64,000 bases of DNA from Rubripirellula amarantea. Its GTDB lineage: Bacteria > Planctomycetota > Planctomycetia > Pirellulales > Pirellulaceae. Positions 1-9,268 of the stretch are shown in pieces. The notes beneath the pieces are model-generated. The model was not told the origin of the DNA. It worked only from the letters and a program-made list of their open reading frames with translations, and made no database searches. How positions within the stretch are numbered: the first letter of the stretch is position 1; each line of letters begins with the position of its first letter. Position numbers and translations under genes: made by a program. Location of the stretch: the NCBI RefSeq assembly GCF_007859865.1, contig NZ_SJPI01000001.1, positions 1,860,001-1,924,000 on the forward strand, given 5' to 3'.

Positions 1-399
1 TGGTTCTCGATAGCGATCAGTTGCAAGCGAATACCCAATGGCGATTCCTGCCAGGATGCCGATACCCAAAGCAGTGGCAACCGATTCCATGGGGTGTCGG
101 GCGACTGCTTTGGTCGAACGCTCGTACCCTTGTCGCAGCTTCTCACCAGTGACTTCCGCATATTCGGAAGCCCGTGAAGTCAAATGCGAACAGCTTTCGC
201 CACATTCTTGATAGATCCTGGTGACGAAGGATTCGACTTCTTCGCGAGCAGCACCAACCTTTTGTTGGATGAGTCCGATCAATTGCTCGCTATCACCTTC
301 GACCTCACGGAGTTCATCATCCGTAATTTGTCCATACTTTTCTTGGACCGCACCGTGAATCGAGTTCCACTTTCCACTCGTTTGTTGTTTCATAACCAT
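1..399 (-). CDS. CsbD-like stress protein with C-terminal membrane anchor (3' end cut by window edge)
   Basis: The minus-strand frame is open from the ATG at 399 to the window edge (133 codons, no stop). The N-terminal 60 residues have the CsbD pattern (KWNSIHGAVQEKYGQIT, then a Q-rich GLIQQKVGAAREE segment). The C-terminal part has an amphipathic stretch followed by a Gly/Ala-rich hydrophobic segment (ATALGIGILAGIAIGYSLA) like the glycine-zipper anchor of DUF883/ElaB proteins. CsbD proteins are small general-stress proteins of unknown biochemical role. A second copy of the same two-part architecture lies at 45621-46052. A GAGG ribosome site precedes the ATG at 399; an in-frame ATG at 393 is the alternative. 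A sigma-54-type promoter lies 81 bases upstream. Confidence 0.85.
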   Translation of the reverse strand, partial: MVMKQQTSGKWNSIHGAVQEKYGQITDDELREVEGDSEQLIGLIQQKVGAAREEVESFVTRIYQECGESCSHLTSRASEYAEVTGEKLRQGYERSTKAVARHPMESVATALGIGILAGIAIGYSLATDRYREP

Positions 400-479
400 C
401 ACACACCTCTTGAACGATTTATACGTGGCCGCTTGGGAGTGCATTACTCCCACCGTGAAGCGGACGGGTAAGTGAGAAA

Positions 480-494
480 GCAAACCATGTGCCA
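480..494 (-). promoter_or_regulatory. sigma-54 (-24/-12) promoter of the CsbD-like gene
   Basis: Read on the minus strand the site is TGGCAC-ATGGT-TTGC followed by T, an exact match to the sigma-54 pattern TGGCAY-N5-TTGC. It ends 81 bases before the ATG at 399. The gene upstream on the same strand (588-989) has its own candidate site. Confidence 0.75.
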
Positions 495-587
495 GCAGAA
501 CAGTCGAAACAGGGCCGACCTTGACGCTCACGTAATCAACGCAAATTCAAAAGAACCGTCGGTTGGGATCCGCTGATAGCAAAGAAG

Positions 588-989
588 CTATGCCGATTGG
601 TTTTCGACGTTCGTGGTCGCTAACCGTTCAAGTTCACTAAGCGATTCGACAGCGATCTGTAGGATAGGTTCCAGGTCGTTGCCGTCACCGGACCGCCCCA
701 CGGTCGCCGTTTCGCCTGCTTCCGTTCGCCGCGCCAGAATATCGAGCGACATTCCCGCAGTATGCAGATGATTGCAGATATCATGACGGCGTCGTGAAAG
801 TTCTTCGGCGGAAAGGCCGTCGCAGGAAGTCATTGTCCAGGATGACGGCTCGAACTCCCCCTCGAATAAGCCCTCTGGCGCCTCGACATTTATATCCGTC
901 GTGATATCGCCCGATCGCACAATTTCGATCGAGATATTGAGACGTCGAAATTGGATAATTTGCGAATTTTCGCCGACCAGCGTGGTCAT
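588..989 (-). CDS. Small hypothetical protein with a histidine phosphotransfer-like helix
   Basis: 133-residue protein not assigned to a named family. The N-terminal half (about 1-55) is beta-rich and acidic. The C-terminal half is helical and contains HDICNHLHTAGMSLDIL around His69, resembling the HDxxNxLxxI pattern of dimerisation/phosphotransfer helices in Spo0B-type and some sensor kinases. No ATPase domain follows. A GGGAGA ribosome site lies 7 bases before the ATG at 989, and a candidate sigma-54 promoter lies 69 bases upstream. The phosphotransfer role is a guess from the motif; it may simply be an orphan helical protein. Confidence 0.6.
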   Translation of the reverse strand: MTTLVGENSQIIQFRRLNISIEIVRSGDITTDINVEAPEGLFEGEFEPSSWTMTSCDGLSAEELSRRRHDICNHLHTAGMSLDILARRTEAGETATVGRSGDGNDLEPILQIAVESLSELERLATTNVENQSA

Positions 990-1057
990 AATATGTCTCC
1001 CTACATTCGCGCAATTGGTTCAGCGTCTTCCTTCAACGCACCTGTGCAGGTGTGAAG

Positions 1058-1072
1058 GCAATTTGCGTACCA
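1058..1072 (-). promoter_or_regulatory. Candidate sigma-54 promoter of the 588-989 gene
   Basis: On the minus strand the site reads TGGTAC-GCAAA-TTGC, one mismatch from TGGCAY-N5-TTGC, and ends 69 bases before the start at 989. The GG and GC dinucleotides keep the required 10-base spacing. Confidence 0.5.
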
Positions 1073-1133
1073 ATATCGCCTGCGCTAATTGACGTGGTAA
1101 CGTCCTTCGACTTCAATTTGGTGGCAGGATAAG

Positions 1134-1547
1134 ATGAGCCGATTGATGTTTGCCACGGGAAATGAGGATATGGCGTCCTTCTCGATGGATGTTGAGTGCA
1201 ACAACCTGACTTGTGATGCCTTGGTCAATGTTGCTTTGACCGATGATTCGTTAGTTAGTGGGATCTTGGTCAGTGGAATCTCGATCAGTGGAATTGCGTT
1301 GACTCGTGGGCAATCGTGTTGCTTTTTGGGCAATGGGATAACTGTTGGGACCGAGAAAGATCAAGTTGTTCGCAAAGAACACAGGGTGGATTCAAAATCT
1401 GATTTCGGATTCGATGCGTCGATATTCAAGACCGATGGTTTTGTTGGGCGCGACGCGTCACTAGTCACTAAAGGTGAATCGCAACGAAGAACTTCCGCCT
1501 CCAAAGATAGGGAACCGTCCGCAAAACTCAGGGAACGAAGTGACTAG
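1134..1547 (+). CDS. Doubtful hypothetical ORF (137 aa)
   Basis: Open frame beginning at an ATG with a weak AGGA site four bases upstream and ending 72 bases before the large kinase. The product has no recognised domain. Its first half includes a repeated SGI/LVSGISISGI stretch produced by a 15-base tandem repeat at 1254-1298; the second half is charged and looks disordered. It may be non-coding: the 990-1619 interval otherwise contains only the promoter of the divergent gene and this repeat. Confidence 0.25.
   Translation: MSRLMFATGNEDMASFSMDVECNNLTCDALVNVALTDDSLVSGILVSGISISGIALTRGQSCCFLGNGITVGTEKDQVVRKEHRVDSKSDFGFDASIFKTDGFVGRDASLVTKGESQRRTSASKDREPSAKLRERSD
1254..1298. repeat. Three-unit degenerate 15-base tandem repeat
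   Basis: Three consecutive 15-base units share the core CAGTGGAATCTCG with a few substitutions (first unit TTAGTGGGATCTTG). The repeat sits inside the doubtful ORF 1134-1547, where it keeps the reading frame because the period is a multiple of three. Confidence 0.6.
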
Positions 1548-1619
1548 GCCAAGGCCGCAGTCGAGCCGATATGCCGGAAGCGTGTCACGCGGTCACTCTT
1601 GGGGGACAGATACAGGGTT

Positions 1620-4600
1620 ATGAAAAACAAGCGATCACAGTTGAGCGACGCACCCCCAAGCGTTTCGTCTCCCGGCGCCGCGCCGGTCATTGTGGGCGTT
1701 GGCGCTTCGGCCGGTGGACTCGATGCGTTTCGAGAATTGTTGAAGCACATCGGTCCAAGTGAGGAAATAGTGCTGGTCTTCGTCCAGCACCATGATCCGG
1801 CCAACGAACCTTTGCTTAGGAAGTTGCTGGCCGAGGAGTCTCAGCTTGAGGTTATTGAAATCACAGGGCGTAAGAAGCTGAAAACGGGGTGTGTGTATAT
1901 CTCGCACGCTCGTCAATTTCTGCAACTTAATAATGGTGTCGTGACACCCATCATGCCCGGGGCTGATGAAAGTCCACTTACCGCGATTGATCGTTTCTTT
2001 CATTCACTGGCCGAAGACCAAGGCCAACGAGCGGTTGGCATTGTGCTCTCGGGTGCCGGTAGTGATGGGACTGTTGGAATCAAGGCGATCAGTGACGCCG
2101 GCGGATTGACCTTTGCTCAAGACCTCGCATCGGCGTCCTTCGACAGCATGCCCCGAAGTGCCGCCACCACCGGTGTCGCGGACCACGTATGCCGACCTAG
2201 CGAGATTGCGGCAGAGTTGTTGCGCTATGCTTCCCATGTACTCGAATTTTCCGACGAGAATGCGGTCGAGAGGATCCAGAAGCAAATCGGTGAAGCGATT
2301 CCAAGAATTGCTCAGCATCTTCTGAAGAACACCGGTCACAACTTTCAGCATTACAAGATTACCACGCTAACCCGTCGCATTCAGCGGCGCATGCAGATCT
2401 TGAAGATTGCAACGGCAAACGAGTACTTCCTATGGTTGCAGCAACACGAGGACGAAACAAATGCTTTGTTCCGAGAACTGTTGATCGGAGTCACCGCTTT
2501 TTTTCGCGACCCTGAAGCATTCGATGCCATTGCCAAGACAGTGTTGCCCAAGATCTTTTCAAACCGCAATAGCAGCGACCCAATTCGTATTTGGGTAGCC
2601 GGTTGCAGCACTGGCGAAGAGGCGTATTCCCTTGCGATGTTATGTCGTGAGCAAGCTGATGCCATGGAATCGCCGCCCGAGTTCCAGATCTTTGCAACGG
2701 ATATCGACGAACGTGCCCTGCAGATTGCACGAGCCGGCACTTACCCGACGGGCATTGCGGATTACGTCAGCCCCGAACGGCTGAAGCGTTTCTTTGTTAA
2801 ACGAGGAAAGCGATACCACATCACCAGTGAGATTCGCGAACGTGTTTTGTTCTCAAAGCACAACCTGATAAGTGATCCTCCCTTTTCACGTCAGGATTTG
2901 ATTTCTTGCCGAAATCTTCTGATCTACTTGGGGACTCACCTGCAAGAGAAATTGATTCCGCTGTTTCACTACGCGATTCAGCCGTCGGGATTCTTATTCC
3001 TGGGGCCTAGCGAGACCATTTCAACGCATGGCGAACTGTTCAAGGCTCTCGATAGCAAGTTTCGAATTTCTCAGCGAAAGGGCACCGCTACCGATTCGAT
3101 CAGTGCGTTGGCGATTCGGCAGGGCGAGGTGAAACCTATTCGTGTCGGAGAGAACCAACCGGATTCGACGGTCGACCTCGACTGCCTTCGCCAAAGAATC
3201 TTATTGGACGAGTTTGCTCCTAAAGCGGTCGTTATTGATCAGTCCGGGCAAGTGCTCAATGCGTCCGACGGCATTGCGAAGTACTTGGCCGTTTCCGGTG
3301 GCGATTTTCAAAACAACATCATCAAGATGGCGGTGTCGGGATTGCGGATCGGCCTGCGGGCGGCCATTAACGAAGCGACGAGGACACGTCGAAAAGTAAC
3401 GCACGAAAATCTTTCCATCCGTGACGACGACATGATCCAACGCGTCATGTTGACGGTCCAGCCTATGCCAAAGTTGGGCGAGGACGACGAATTGTTGATG
3501 GTGGTCTTTCATGACGTCGGTGAGCCAATACGCCGTGAGGATGCCGACACATCGCTGCAGGAAACGACGACAGGTAGTCAAGACGCCGACGCCATCATTG
3601 CGCAGATGGAACGTGAGCTCGAAGCAACTCGCAGCGATCTAGAACGCACGCTTCAAGACATGGAAGCGGCGAATGAAGAGATGAAGTCGTCCAATGAAGA
3701 ACTCTTGTCGATGAATGAAGAACTTCAATCGGCAAACGAGGAACTTGAAACGTCAAAGGAAGAAATTCGATCGGCCAGTGATGCCATTGCTCGTGCTAAC
3801 ACTGACTTGGAAAATCTTCTCCGCAGCACGCAGATTGCCACGGTGTTCTTGGATAGCGATTTAAACATTCGAAGCTTTACACCTGCGATCACTGAAATCT
3901 ATGGATTACTAGGTACCGACGCCGGCCGTTCGCTTGAGCAGTTTGTGCCGCTGGTTGACCAGATGCCTCCGTTACCGAAACCGGAAACGCTGCACGAAGG
4001 CGAAGTGGTTGAGCACACCGTACGCGCAAAGTCGGGCAAGTATTTCATTCGACGAGTCTTGCCGTACCAATCTCACTTGGCTACCCGTGACGGTGTCGTG
4101 GTCACGTTCATTAACGTCTCGGATATCGTCGAACGAGAAGCACGGTTGGCATCGTTGATGAGTTCGGCTGCTGAAGGCATCTACGGCATCGATCACGATG
4201 GAAATTGCACGTTTGCCAACCAGGCTTGCGCTAGGCTGCTTGGATATGAAAGTCCAAGTGAGTTGCTAGGCAAGCAAATGCATGGGTTGATTCATCACAC
4301 TCATCGTGACGGAACGAACTACCCTTTCGAGGACTGCAAAATTGCGAGGGCATTCAAGAATGGCCAGCAAGTTCATTCGGATCAAGAAATATATTGGCGG
4401 GCCGATGGGACATCGTTTGATGTTGAGTATTGGTCGCATCCGCAAATTCATGATGGATCAACGGTTGGTTGTGTCGTCACGTTCATTGACATTACCGAGC
4501 GACGAAAAGCGGAAATCGAACTTGCTGATGCAAAGGCGCGTCTTGAATTGTCTCTCGAAGTCGCCGACGTTGCCCCATGGAATTGGGATATGCAAACCGG

Positions 4601-7600
4601 TGAACCAATTTCCAATCCGATTCTCAATCGGTTGTTTGGATTTGAGGAGCATGAAAGTCCTCCGCTGAAAGAGTTCATCAACCGCATTGACGAATCCGTT
4701 CGAGAAGATATTTCCAACGCTATTGAAAACGCGATCGCGACGGGCGAAACGTACGACCAAGAGTATCCGGTTCGTTGGCCTTCTGGTGAAGTTCGCCATC
4801 TGCGAGCTCGCGGTCGGGTTCGGATGTCCAACGAAGGTGTCACACAGGACTTTTTCGGTGTCGTGCTTGATATCACCGAACGTAAGCGTCGTGAACTTCA
4901 TCTTGCTGATCGCGAATCGCATCTGCGCCGCGTAATTGACCACCAGATAGGGTTGGTTGGTGTGCTTGAACCCGATGGGACCCTCGTGGAAGCCAACGCG
5001 ACCGCGGTTGATGCTGCGGGCCTGCAGCGTAGCGATGTGATTGGAAAGAAATTCTGGGACTGCTATTGGTGGAACTACGACGCCAAAGTTGCCGCTCGCT
5101 TGAAGGACAAATTCGAACAAGCGCTTGCTGGCGAAATTGTCCGGTACGACGAGTACGTGCGGATGGCTGATGACGAAACCATGGCCATTGATTTCATGAT
5201 TAGCCCGGTTCGAGATACTGACGGAACGATCACACACTTAATTCCTTCCGCTATGGATATCAGTGATCGAAAGAAGGCCGAAGAAGAAGTAGCGCAGCGC
5301 GAGCAGCGGTTGCAGCTTGCGTTAGATTCCGGCGGGATGGGGCTTTGGGAATGGGATTGCGGAACCGACCTTATCACTTGGTCGGATCAAATGTACGCAA
5401 TGTTCGGTTACTCACGCGATGAGTTTGACGCTAGTAAGGCCGGTTTCCTCGACGTGGTCTACCCCGACGACCGTCCGATGCTCGAGAAGATGATTAAGTC
5501 GGCGTTTGCGGGCACCTGCCAAACGCACGAAGTTGAATTTCGCGTGGTTCGAGGGACCGACAAATCTATCGTCTGGACGCAAAGTCGCGGTACCATCCAT
5601 CGTGATGCCGACGGTAATCCGCTATCGATTGTCAGCGTTGCGGTCGACGTTACACGGCGCAAGCGATGGGAAATGGAGTTGGTAGATCGCGAAGCGCATC
5701 TTCGTCGCGTCATCAACAATCAACTCGGTTTGGTGGGAGTGATTGATCGTAATGGCATCCTGCTGGAAGTGGATGATCGTTCGCTTGAGATAGCAAGAAC
5801 TCGGCGGGAAGAGGTGATTGGTAAGCATTTCGCCGAGGCGCCGTGGTGGAACTACGATCCCGCTGTGGCTCAGCAAATGCGAGAAGCCATGCAGCGAGCC
5901 CTTAAAGGTGAGGTCGTTCGATACGACGTCTCACTGTTTGCTCACGGCAACAGTGGTGTGATGATTGACTTCATGATCGCGCCAGTATTCGACGCTGATG
6001 GAAATGTTGAATACCTGATTCCTTCGGGCGTTGATATTCGCGAGCGAGTGAAGATTGAACAAGAGCAGCGTTCGGTAACGCGTCGAATGAAGATGGCATT
6101 ACGTGCCGGCGGAATGGCTGCCTGGGAATGGACCCCGAAGAAAAGTATTTGGACTCCAGAATTGTATGAGTTGCTCGGCATTGATCCGCAACAAGAATCA
6201 AGTTCGGAATTGTTTTTCTCTTTGGTTCACCCAGAGGATCTTGATCTGCTAAAGCAAGATTGGGAGAGGGCCGTCAATGGTGGCGACGCGTACGATAGTG
6301 AGTTTCGAATCATTCGCCCCGATGGCGAGGTTCGCTGGATGAATGGGCTCGGAGAAGTCGTTCGCGATGGGAATGGCAAGGTGATTCGCATGCATGGCGT
6401 CAATTGGGATTCCACCCAGGATCACTTGCACGCCGAAGCACTTCGTGAAAGTGAGCGCCGGGCGCACGAAGCTAGCGCATCGAAGAGCGAGTTCCTGGCC
6501 AATATGTCTCATGAGATTCGCACTCCCATGACCGCTATTTTGGGCTATGCCGAATTGATTCGCGATTTGGTGGACGACGAAGAAGCTCGGCAGCACCTGC
6601 AAACAATTCGACGTAACGGAGATTACTTGCTTGAGATCATCAATGACATCTTGGACCTCTCTAAAATTGAAGCTGGGAAAGTGGATGTCGATATTGAACG
6701 ATTCGAGCCGGCACGAGTCATCGAAGACGTGCGAAGTATCATGGAGGTTCGAGCTTCGGAAAGCGGACTGGAGCTAGACGTTGAATACGAATCAAAAATT
6801 CCTAAGTACATTGAAAGCGACGCAAAACGGCTCAAGCAAATTCTGATCAACTTGGTGGGAAATGCGATCAAGTTCACCCGGAAAGGTGAGGTCCGGATTC
6901 GTGTACGGTTCGATGGCTCTCGGTTGAAGTTCGATGTTACCGATACTGGCATTGGAATGACGCCTGAGCAACAACAACGACTATTCAAGCCGTTTTCGCA
7001 GGGCGATTCCTTGATCACTCAACAATTCGGTGGAACCGGCCTGGGGTTGGCGATTAGTCAACGCTTGGCTTCCATGTTGGGTGGTGAAATTAGTGTCAGC
7101 AGTACGTTTGAGAAGGGCAGCACCTTTACAGTTGCGATATCAACCGGAAATTTGGATGGAGTTCCGTTGGTAAAGCCACTCGACGTTGTCGAACCAGAAT
7201 TCAACGCCGGCGAAATCAAAGACATTCAAATTTCTGCTCACATCTTGATTGTCGATGATCGCCGCGACATTCGTTTCCTAAGCAAGCACATCATCAACAA
7301 GGCAGGTGGTACGGTTACTGAGGCCGAGGATGGTGTGTTGGCCATTCAATCGGTCAAGAAAGCCAACGAACAAGGTCAAGAGTTCAACCTTATTTTGCTC
7401 GACATGCAAATGCCCAACATGGACGGTTACGAAACGGCAAGGCGTCTAAGGCAACTAGGGTATGCTGGCCCCATCATTGCTCTGACGGCTGATGCGATGC
7501 AGGGAGACATGAATAAGTGCCTCGAAGCTGGTTGCAACGACTACCTTTCTAAACCCATCGACAAGGTCGCGATGTTGCGAAAGATCTCGGAGATGTTGGG

Positions 7601-7604
7601 CTAG
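1620..7604 (+). CDS. CheB/CheR-fused multi-PAS hybrid histidine kinase with C-terminal receiver
   Basis: 1994-residue protein. In order: CheB-type methylesterase (about 16-195; GASAGG Ser30, QHHDP, GSDGT), CheR-type methyltransferase (about 210-480; VAGCSTGEEAYS, ATDIDERAL), a PAS-like region (about 525-640), a Glu/Asn-rich coiled coil (about 660-730; repeated NEEL), seven PAS domains (735-1600), HisKA with NMSHEIRTPM (His1631), HATPase (NAIKF, DTGIGM, GGTGLGL) and a receiver (Asp1928 in LLDMQMPNMDG, Lys in SKP). There is no signal peptide or membrane segment, so it is cytoplasmic. Two consecutive PAS units (about 1098-1340) are repeated at 1358-1600 with clear similarity. The ATG at 1620 is chosen; the frame extends to a TTG at 1599 without better support. 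The kinase lacks its own output domain and would need a downstream Hpt and regulator. Confidence 0.93.
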   Translation: MKNKRSQLSDAPPSVSSPGAAPVIVGVGASAGGLDAFRELLKHIGPSEEIVLVFVQHHDPANEPLLRKLLAEESQLEVIEITGRKKLKTGCVYISHARQFLQLNNGVVTPIMPGADESPLTAIDRFFHSLAEDQGQRAVGIVLSGAGSDGTVGIKAISDAGGLTFAQDLASASFDSMPRSAATTGVADHVCRPSEIAAELLRYASHVLEFSDENAVERIQKQIGEAIPRIAQHLLKNTGHNFQHYKITTLTRRIQRRMQILKIATANEYFLWLQQHEDETNALFRELLIGVTAFFRDPEAFDAIAKTVLPKIFSNRNSSDPIRIWVAGCSTGEEAYSLAMLCREQADAMESPPEFQIFATDIDERALQIARAGTYPTGIADYVSPERLKRFFVKRGKRYHITSEIRERVLFSKHNLISDPPFSRQDLISCRNLLIYLGTHLQEKLIPLFHYAIQPSGFLFLGPSETISTHGELFKALDSKFRISQRKGTATDSISALAIRQGEVKPIRVGENQPDSTVDLDCLRQRILLDEFAPKAVVIDQSGQVLNASDGIAKYLAVSGGDFQNNIIKMAVSGLRIGLRAAINEATRTRRKVTHENLSIRDDDMIQRVMLTVQPMPKLGEDDELLMVVFHDVGEPIRREDADTSLQETTTGSQDADAIIAQMERELEATRSDLERTLQDMEAANEEMKSSNEELLSMNEELQSANEELETSKEEIRSASDAIARANTDLENLLRSTQIATVFLDSDLNIRSFTPAITEIYGLLGTDAGRSLEQFVPLVDQMPPLPKPETLHEGEVVEHTVRAKSGKYFIRRVLPYQSHLATRDGVVVTFINVSDIVEREARLASLMSSAAEGIYGIDHDGNCTFANQACARLLGYESPSELLGKQMHGLIHHTHRDGTNYPFEDCKIARAFKNGQQVHSDQEIYWRADGTSFDVEYWSHPQIHDGSTVGCVVTFIDITERRKAEIELADAKARLELSLEVADVAPWNWDMQTGEPISNPILNRLFGFEEHESPPLKEFINRIDESVREDISNAIENAIATGETYDQEYPVRWPSGEVRHLRARGRVRMSNEGVTQDFFGVVLDITERKRRELHLADRESHLRRVIDHQIGLVGVLEPDGTLVEANATAVDAAGLQRSDVIGKKFWDCYWWNYDAKVAARLKDKFEQALAGEIVRYDEYVRMADDETMAIDFMISPVRDTDGTITHLIPSAMDISDRKKAEEEVAQREQRLQLALDSGGMGLWEWDCGTDLITWSDQMYAMFGYSRDEFDASKAGFLDVVYPDDRPMLEKMIKSAFAGTCQTHEVEFRVVRGTDKSIVWTQSRGTIHRDADGNPLSIVSVAVDVTRRKRWEMELVDREAHLRRVINNQLGLVGVIDRNGILLEVDDRSLEIARTRREEVIGKHFAEAPWWNYDPAVAQQMREAMQRALKGEVVRYDVSLFAHGNSGVMIDFMIAPVFDADGNVEYLIPSGVDIRERVKIEQEQRSVTRRMKMALRAGGMAAWEWTPKKSIWTPELYELLGIDPQQESSSELFFSLVHPEDLDLLKQDWERAVNGGDAYDSEFRIIRPDGEVRWMNGLGEVVRDGNGKVIRMHGVNWDSTQDHLHAEALRESERRAHEASASKSEFLANMSHEIRTPMTAILGYAELIRDLVDDEEARQHLQTIRRNGDYLLEIINDILDLSKIEAGKVDVDIERFEPARVIEDVRSIMEVRASESGLELDVEYESKIPKYIESDAKRLKQILINLVGNAIKFTRKGEVRIRVRFDGSRLKFDVTDTGIGMTPEQQQRLFKPFSQGDSLITQQFGGTGLGLAISQRLASMLGGEISVSSTFEKGSTFTVAISTGNLDGVPLVKPLDVVEPEFNAGEIKDIQISAHILIVDDRRDIRFLSKHIINKAGGTVTEAEDGVLAIQSVKKANEQGQEFNLILLDMQMPNMDGYETARRLRQLGYAGPIIALTADAMQGDMNKCLEAGCNDYLSKPIDKVAMLRKISEMLG

Positions 7605-7620
7605 GCGTAGCCCAATTCTG
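7596..7620 (+). terminator. Possible weak terminator overlapping the kinase stop codon
   Basis: TTGGGCTA (7596-7603) and TAGCCCAA (7608-7615) form a perfect 8-base stem with loop GGCG; the TAG stop lies in the left arm. The following TTCTGT is only a poor U-tract. Confidence 0.35.
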
Positions 7621-7852
7621 TATCCGCATCTACGTCGCACCTAGCGAACACCCGAGTACGGCAGTTCGCCAATGAAGATAGTACGGCAAACTCTAGGATC
7701 GAGTTTTGCTTTGAACGAATGGCAACATGACCATGTTGGTCGATTCCCAAGCAGTGCTTTCGACGAGATCGTTGGCACACGATTCGCTGCTCCCAACCAG
7801 CCAGTTAGTTACGGCTGTGAGAGCCTTACGATTCCGTCGCTTGGAGTAGTCG

Positions 7853-9268
7853 ATGTTTGTTTTAGAGACCATTCATACCGAAGGCATATCGCAACTTTCG
7901 TATCTCGTTGCCGATACCGCTTCTGGCGTGGCGGCCGTCATAGACCCTCGCACCGACGTCGAGATTTATGAACAGGTGGCGCGGAAGCATGGCGTAAGCA
8001 TCACTCATGTCTTTGAAACCCACATTCATGCGGACTTTGCGTCCGGCTCTCGATCATTGGCTGACCGCGTAGGTGGAGCAAAGATTTATCTAAGCAGCGT
8101 TGATGCCAACTATCAGTTTTCGGCTGAACTAGTAAGCGATGGCGATCGCTTTGACTTCGGATCGTTCAGCTTGATCGGTAGGCACACACCGGGTCATACG
8201 CCCGAACACTTATCTTTTTTGCTTTGCGAAGCCGATCATCCTGACCAGCCCTGGGCTGTGTTTACCGGCGACTCGCTGTTCGTTGGTTCAGCCGGTCGGC
8301 CTGACTTGCTTGGTTCCGATCAAGCCGATCAGCTCGCGACTTCGCTCTATCAGACGCTATACGATTTCTATCTCACGCTCGAAGACTACGTCACCATCTT
8401 CCCCGGTCACGGTGCTGGTTCCGCCTGCGGTGCTGACATTGGTGACCGGCTAAGTAGCACTATCGGATATGAACGTCGAACGAACAAATTTCTTTGCTTT
8501 CCCGACTTGGAGGCGTTTCGCGAGTTCGTCATAGGCGATGCCCCGCCTGTACCGGCTCACTATCCGAAACTGAAGGTAGTGAATGCCAACGGGCCGTCCA
8601 TCATGGATCGGCTGCCGACCATTCCGGCATTGCCGCCAGAAGAGTTTCGAAAGGCTGCTCGCCTATCCGGTATCACAACGATTGATACACGTTCGATGTT
8701 GGCTTTCGGGGGCGGGCATGTGCCAGGAAGTATCAACATCGCGGCTCGCCCGGAGATTTCCGTTTGGTTGGGACAGCTATTTGACCTCGATCAAAAGCTC
8801 TTGTTGATAGTTGACAGCGATGAGGACGTTGAGCGCATTCAGCGACTGATCGTTCGCAGCGGGCATTGCCAGTTCGCCGGTTACCTTGCCGGTGGAATGA
8901 AAGCCTGGGAAACGGCCGGGTTACCTTTAGAGCAAATTGATCAGGTGTCGGTGCATCAGTTGCGACAGCTTATGTCGACCGGTTCGGATTTCACAGTTCT
9001 CGATGTGCGTTCGCCCGACGAATGGTCGGGCGGCCATGTCCCCGATGCCCAGCATTATTTCGTCGCTGACATGCGAGACCGCATTTCGGGTTTGGACAAA
9101 GAGCATCGCTATGTGACGTATTGCGCGAGCGGTTATCGAGCCAGCATCGCGTCGAGTCTGATGAAATCGCGTGGGTTTAAGCAAGTGTCGAATGTTCCAG
9201 GTAGTTGGTCAGCCTGGACCGCCGCGGGCTATCCCGTCGAGCAGGTGAACGAGGTGTCTCATGCTTAG
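7853..9268 (+). CDS. Persulfide dioxygenase-like metallo-beta-lactamase fused to two rhodanese domains
   Basis: 471 residues: MBL-fold domain (about 1-240) followed by two rhodanese-like domains (about 265-360 and 370-465). Metal-site motifs are THIHADF (His57, His59, Asp61), GHTPGHTPEH, FTGDSLFVG and FPGHGAGSACG, as in the ETHE1/PDO group that oxidises glutathione persulfide to sulfite using one iron. The usual HADH is HADF here, losing a residue not required for mononuclear iron binding in ETHE1. The first rhodanese lacks a catalytic Cys (IVDSDED where C-x-x-G-x-R is expected). The second has YCASGYRAS with Cys424. It overlaps the following permease gene by 8 bases, so they form one operon. 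Cytoplasmic; no signal peptide. Confidence 0.88.
   Translation: MFVLETIHTEGISQLSYLVADTASGVAAVIDPRTDVEIYEQVARKHGVSITHVFETHIHADFASGSRSLADRVGGAKIYLSSVDANYQFSAELVSDGDRFDFGSFSLIGRHTPGHTPEHLSFLLCEADHPDQPWAVFTGDSLFVGSAGRPDLLGSDQADQLATSLYQTLYDFYLTLEDYVTIFPGHGAGSACGADIGDRLSSTIGYERRTNKFLCFPDLEAFREFVIGDAPPVPAHYPKLKVVNANGPSIMDRLPTIPALPPEEFRKAARLSGITTIDTRSMLAFGGGHVPGSINIAARPEISVWLGQLFDLDQKLLLIVDSDEDVERIQRLIVRSGHCQFAGYLAGGMKAWETAGLPLEQIDQVSVHQLRQLMSTGSDFTVLDVRSPDEWSGGHVPDAQHYFVADMRDRISGLDKEHRYVTYCASGYRASIASSLMKSRGFKQVSNVPGSWSAWTAAGYPVEQVNEVSHA

Noticed and set aside
7672-7971. 99-codon plus-strand ORF before the MBL-rhodanese gene
   Set aside because: It overlaps the start of a clear gene in another frame and has no recognisable product.
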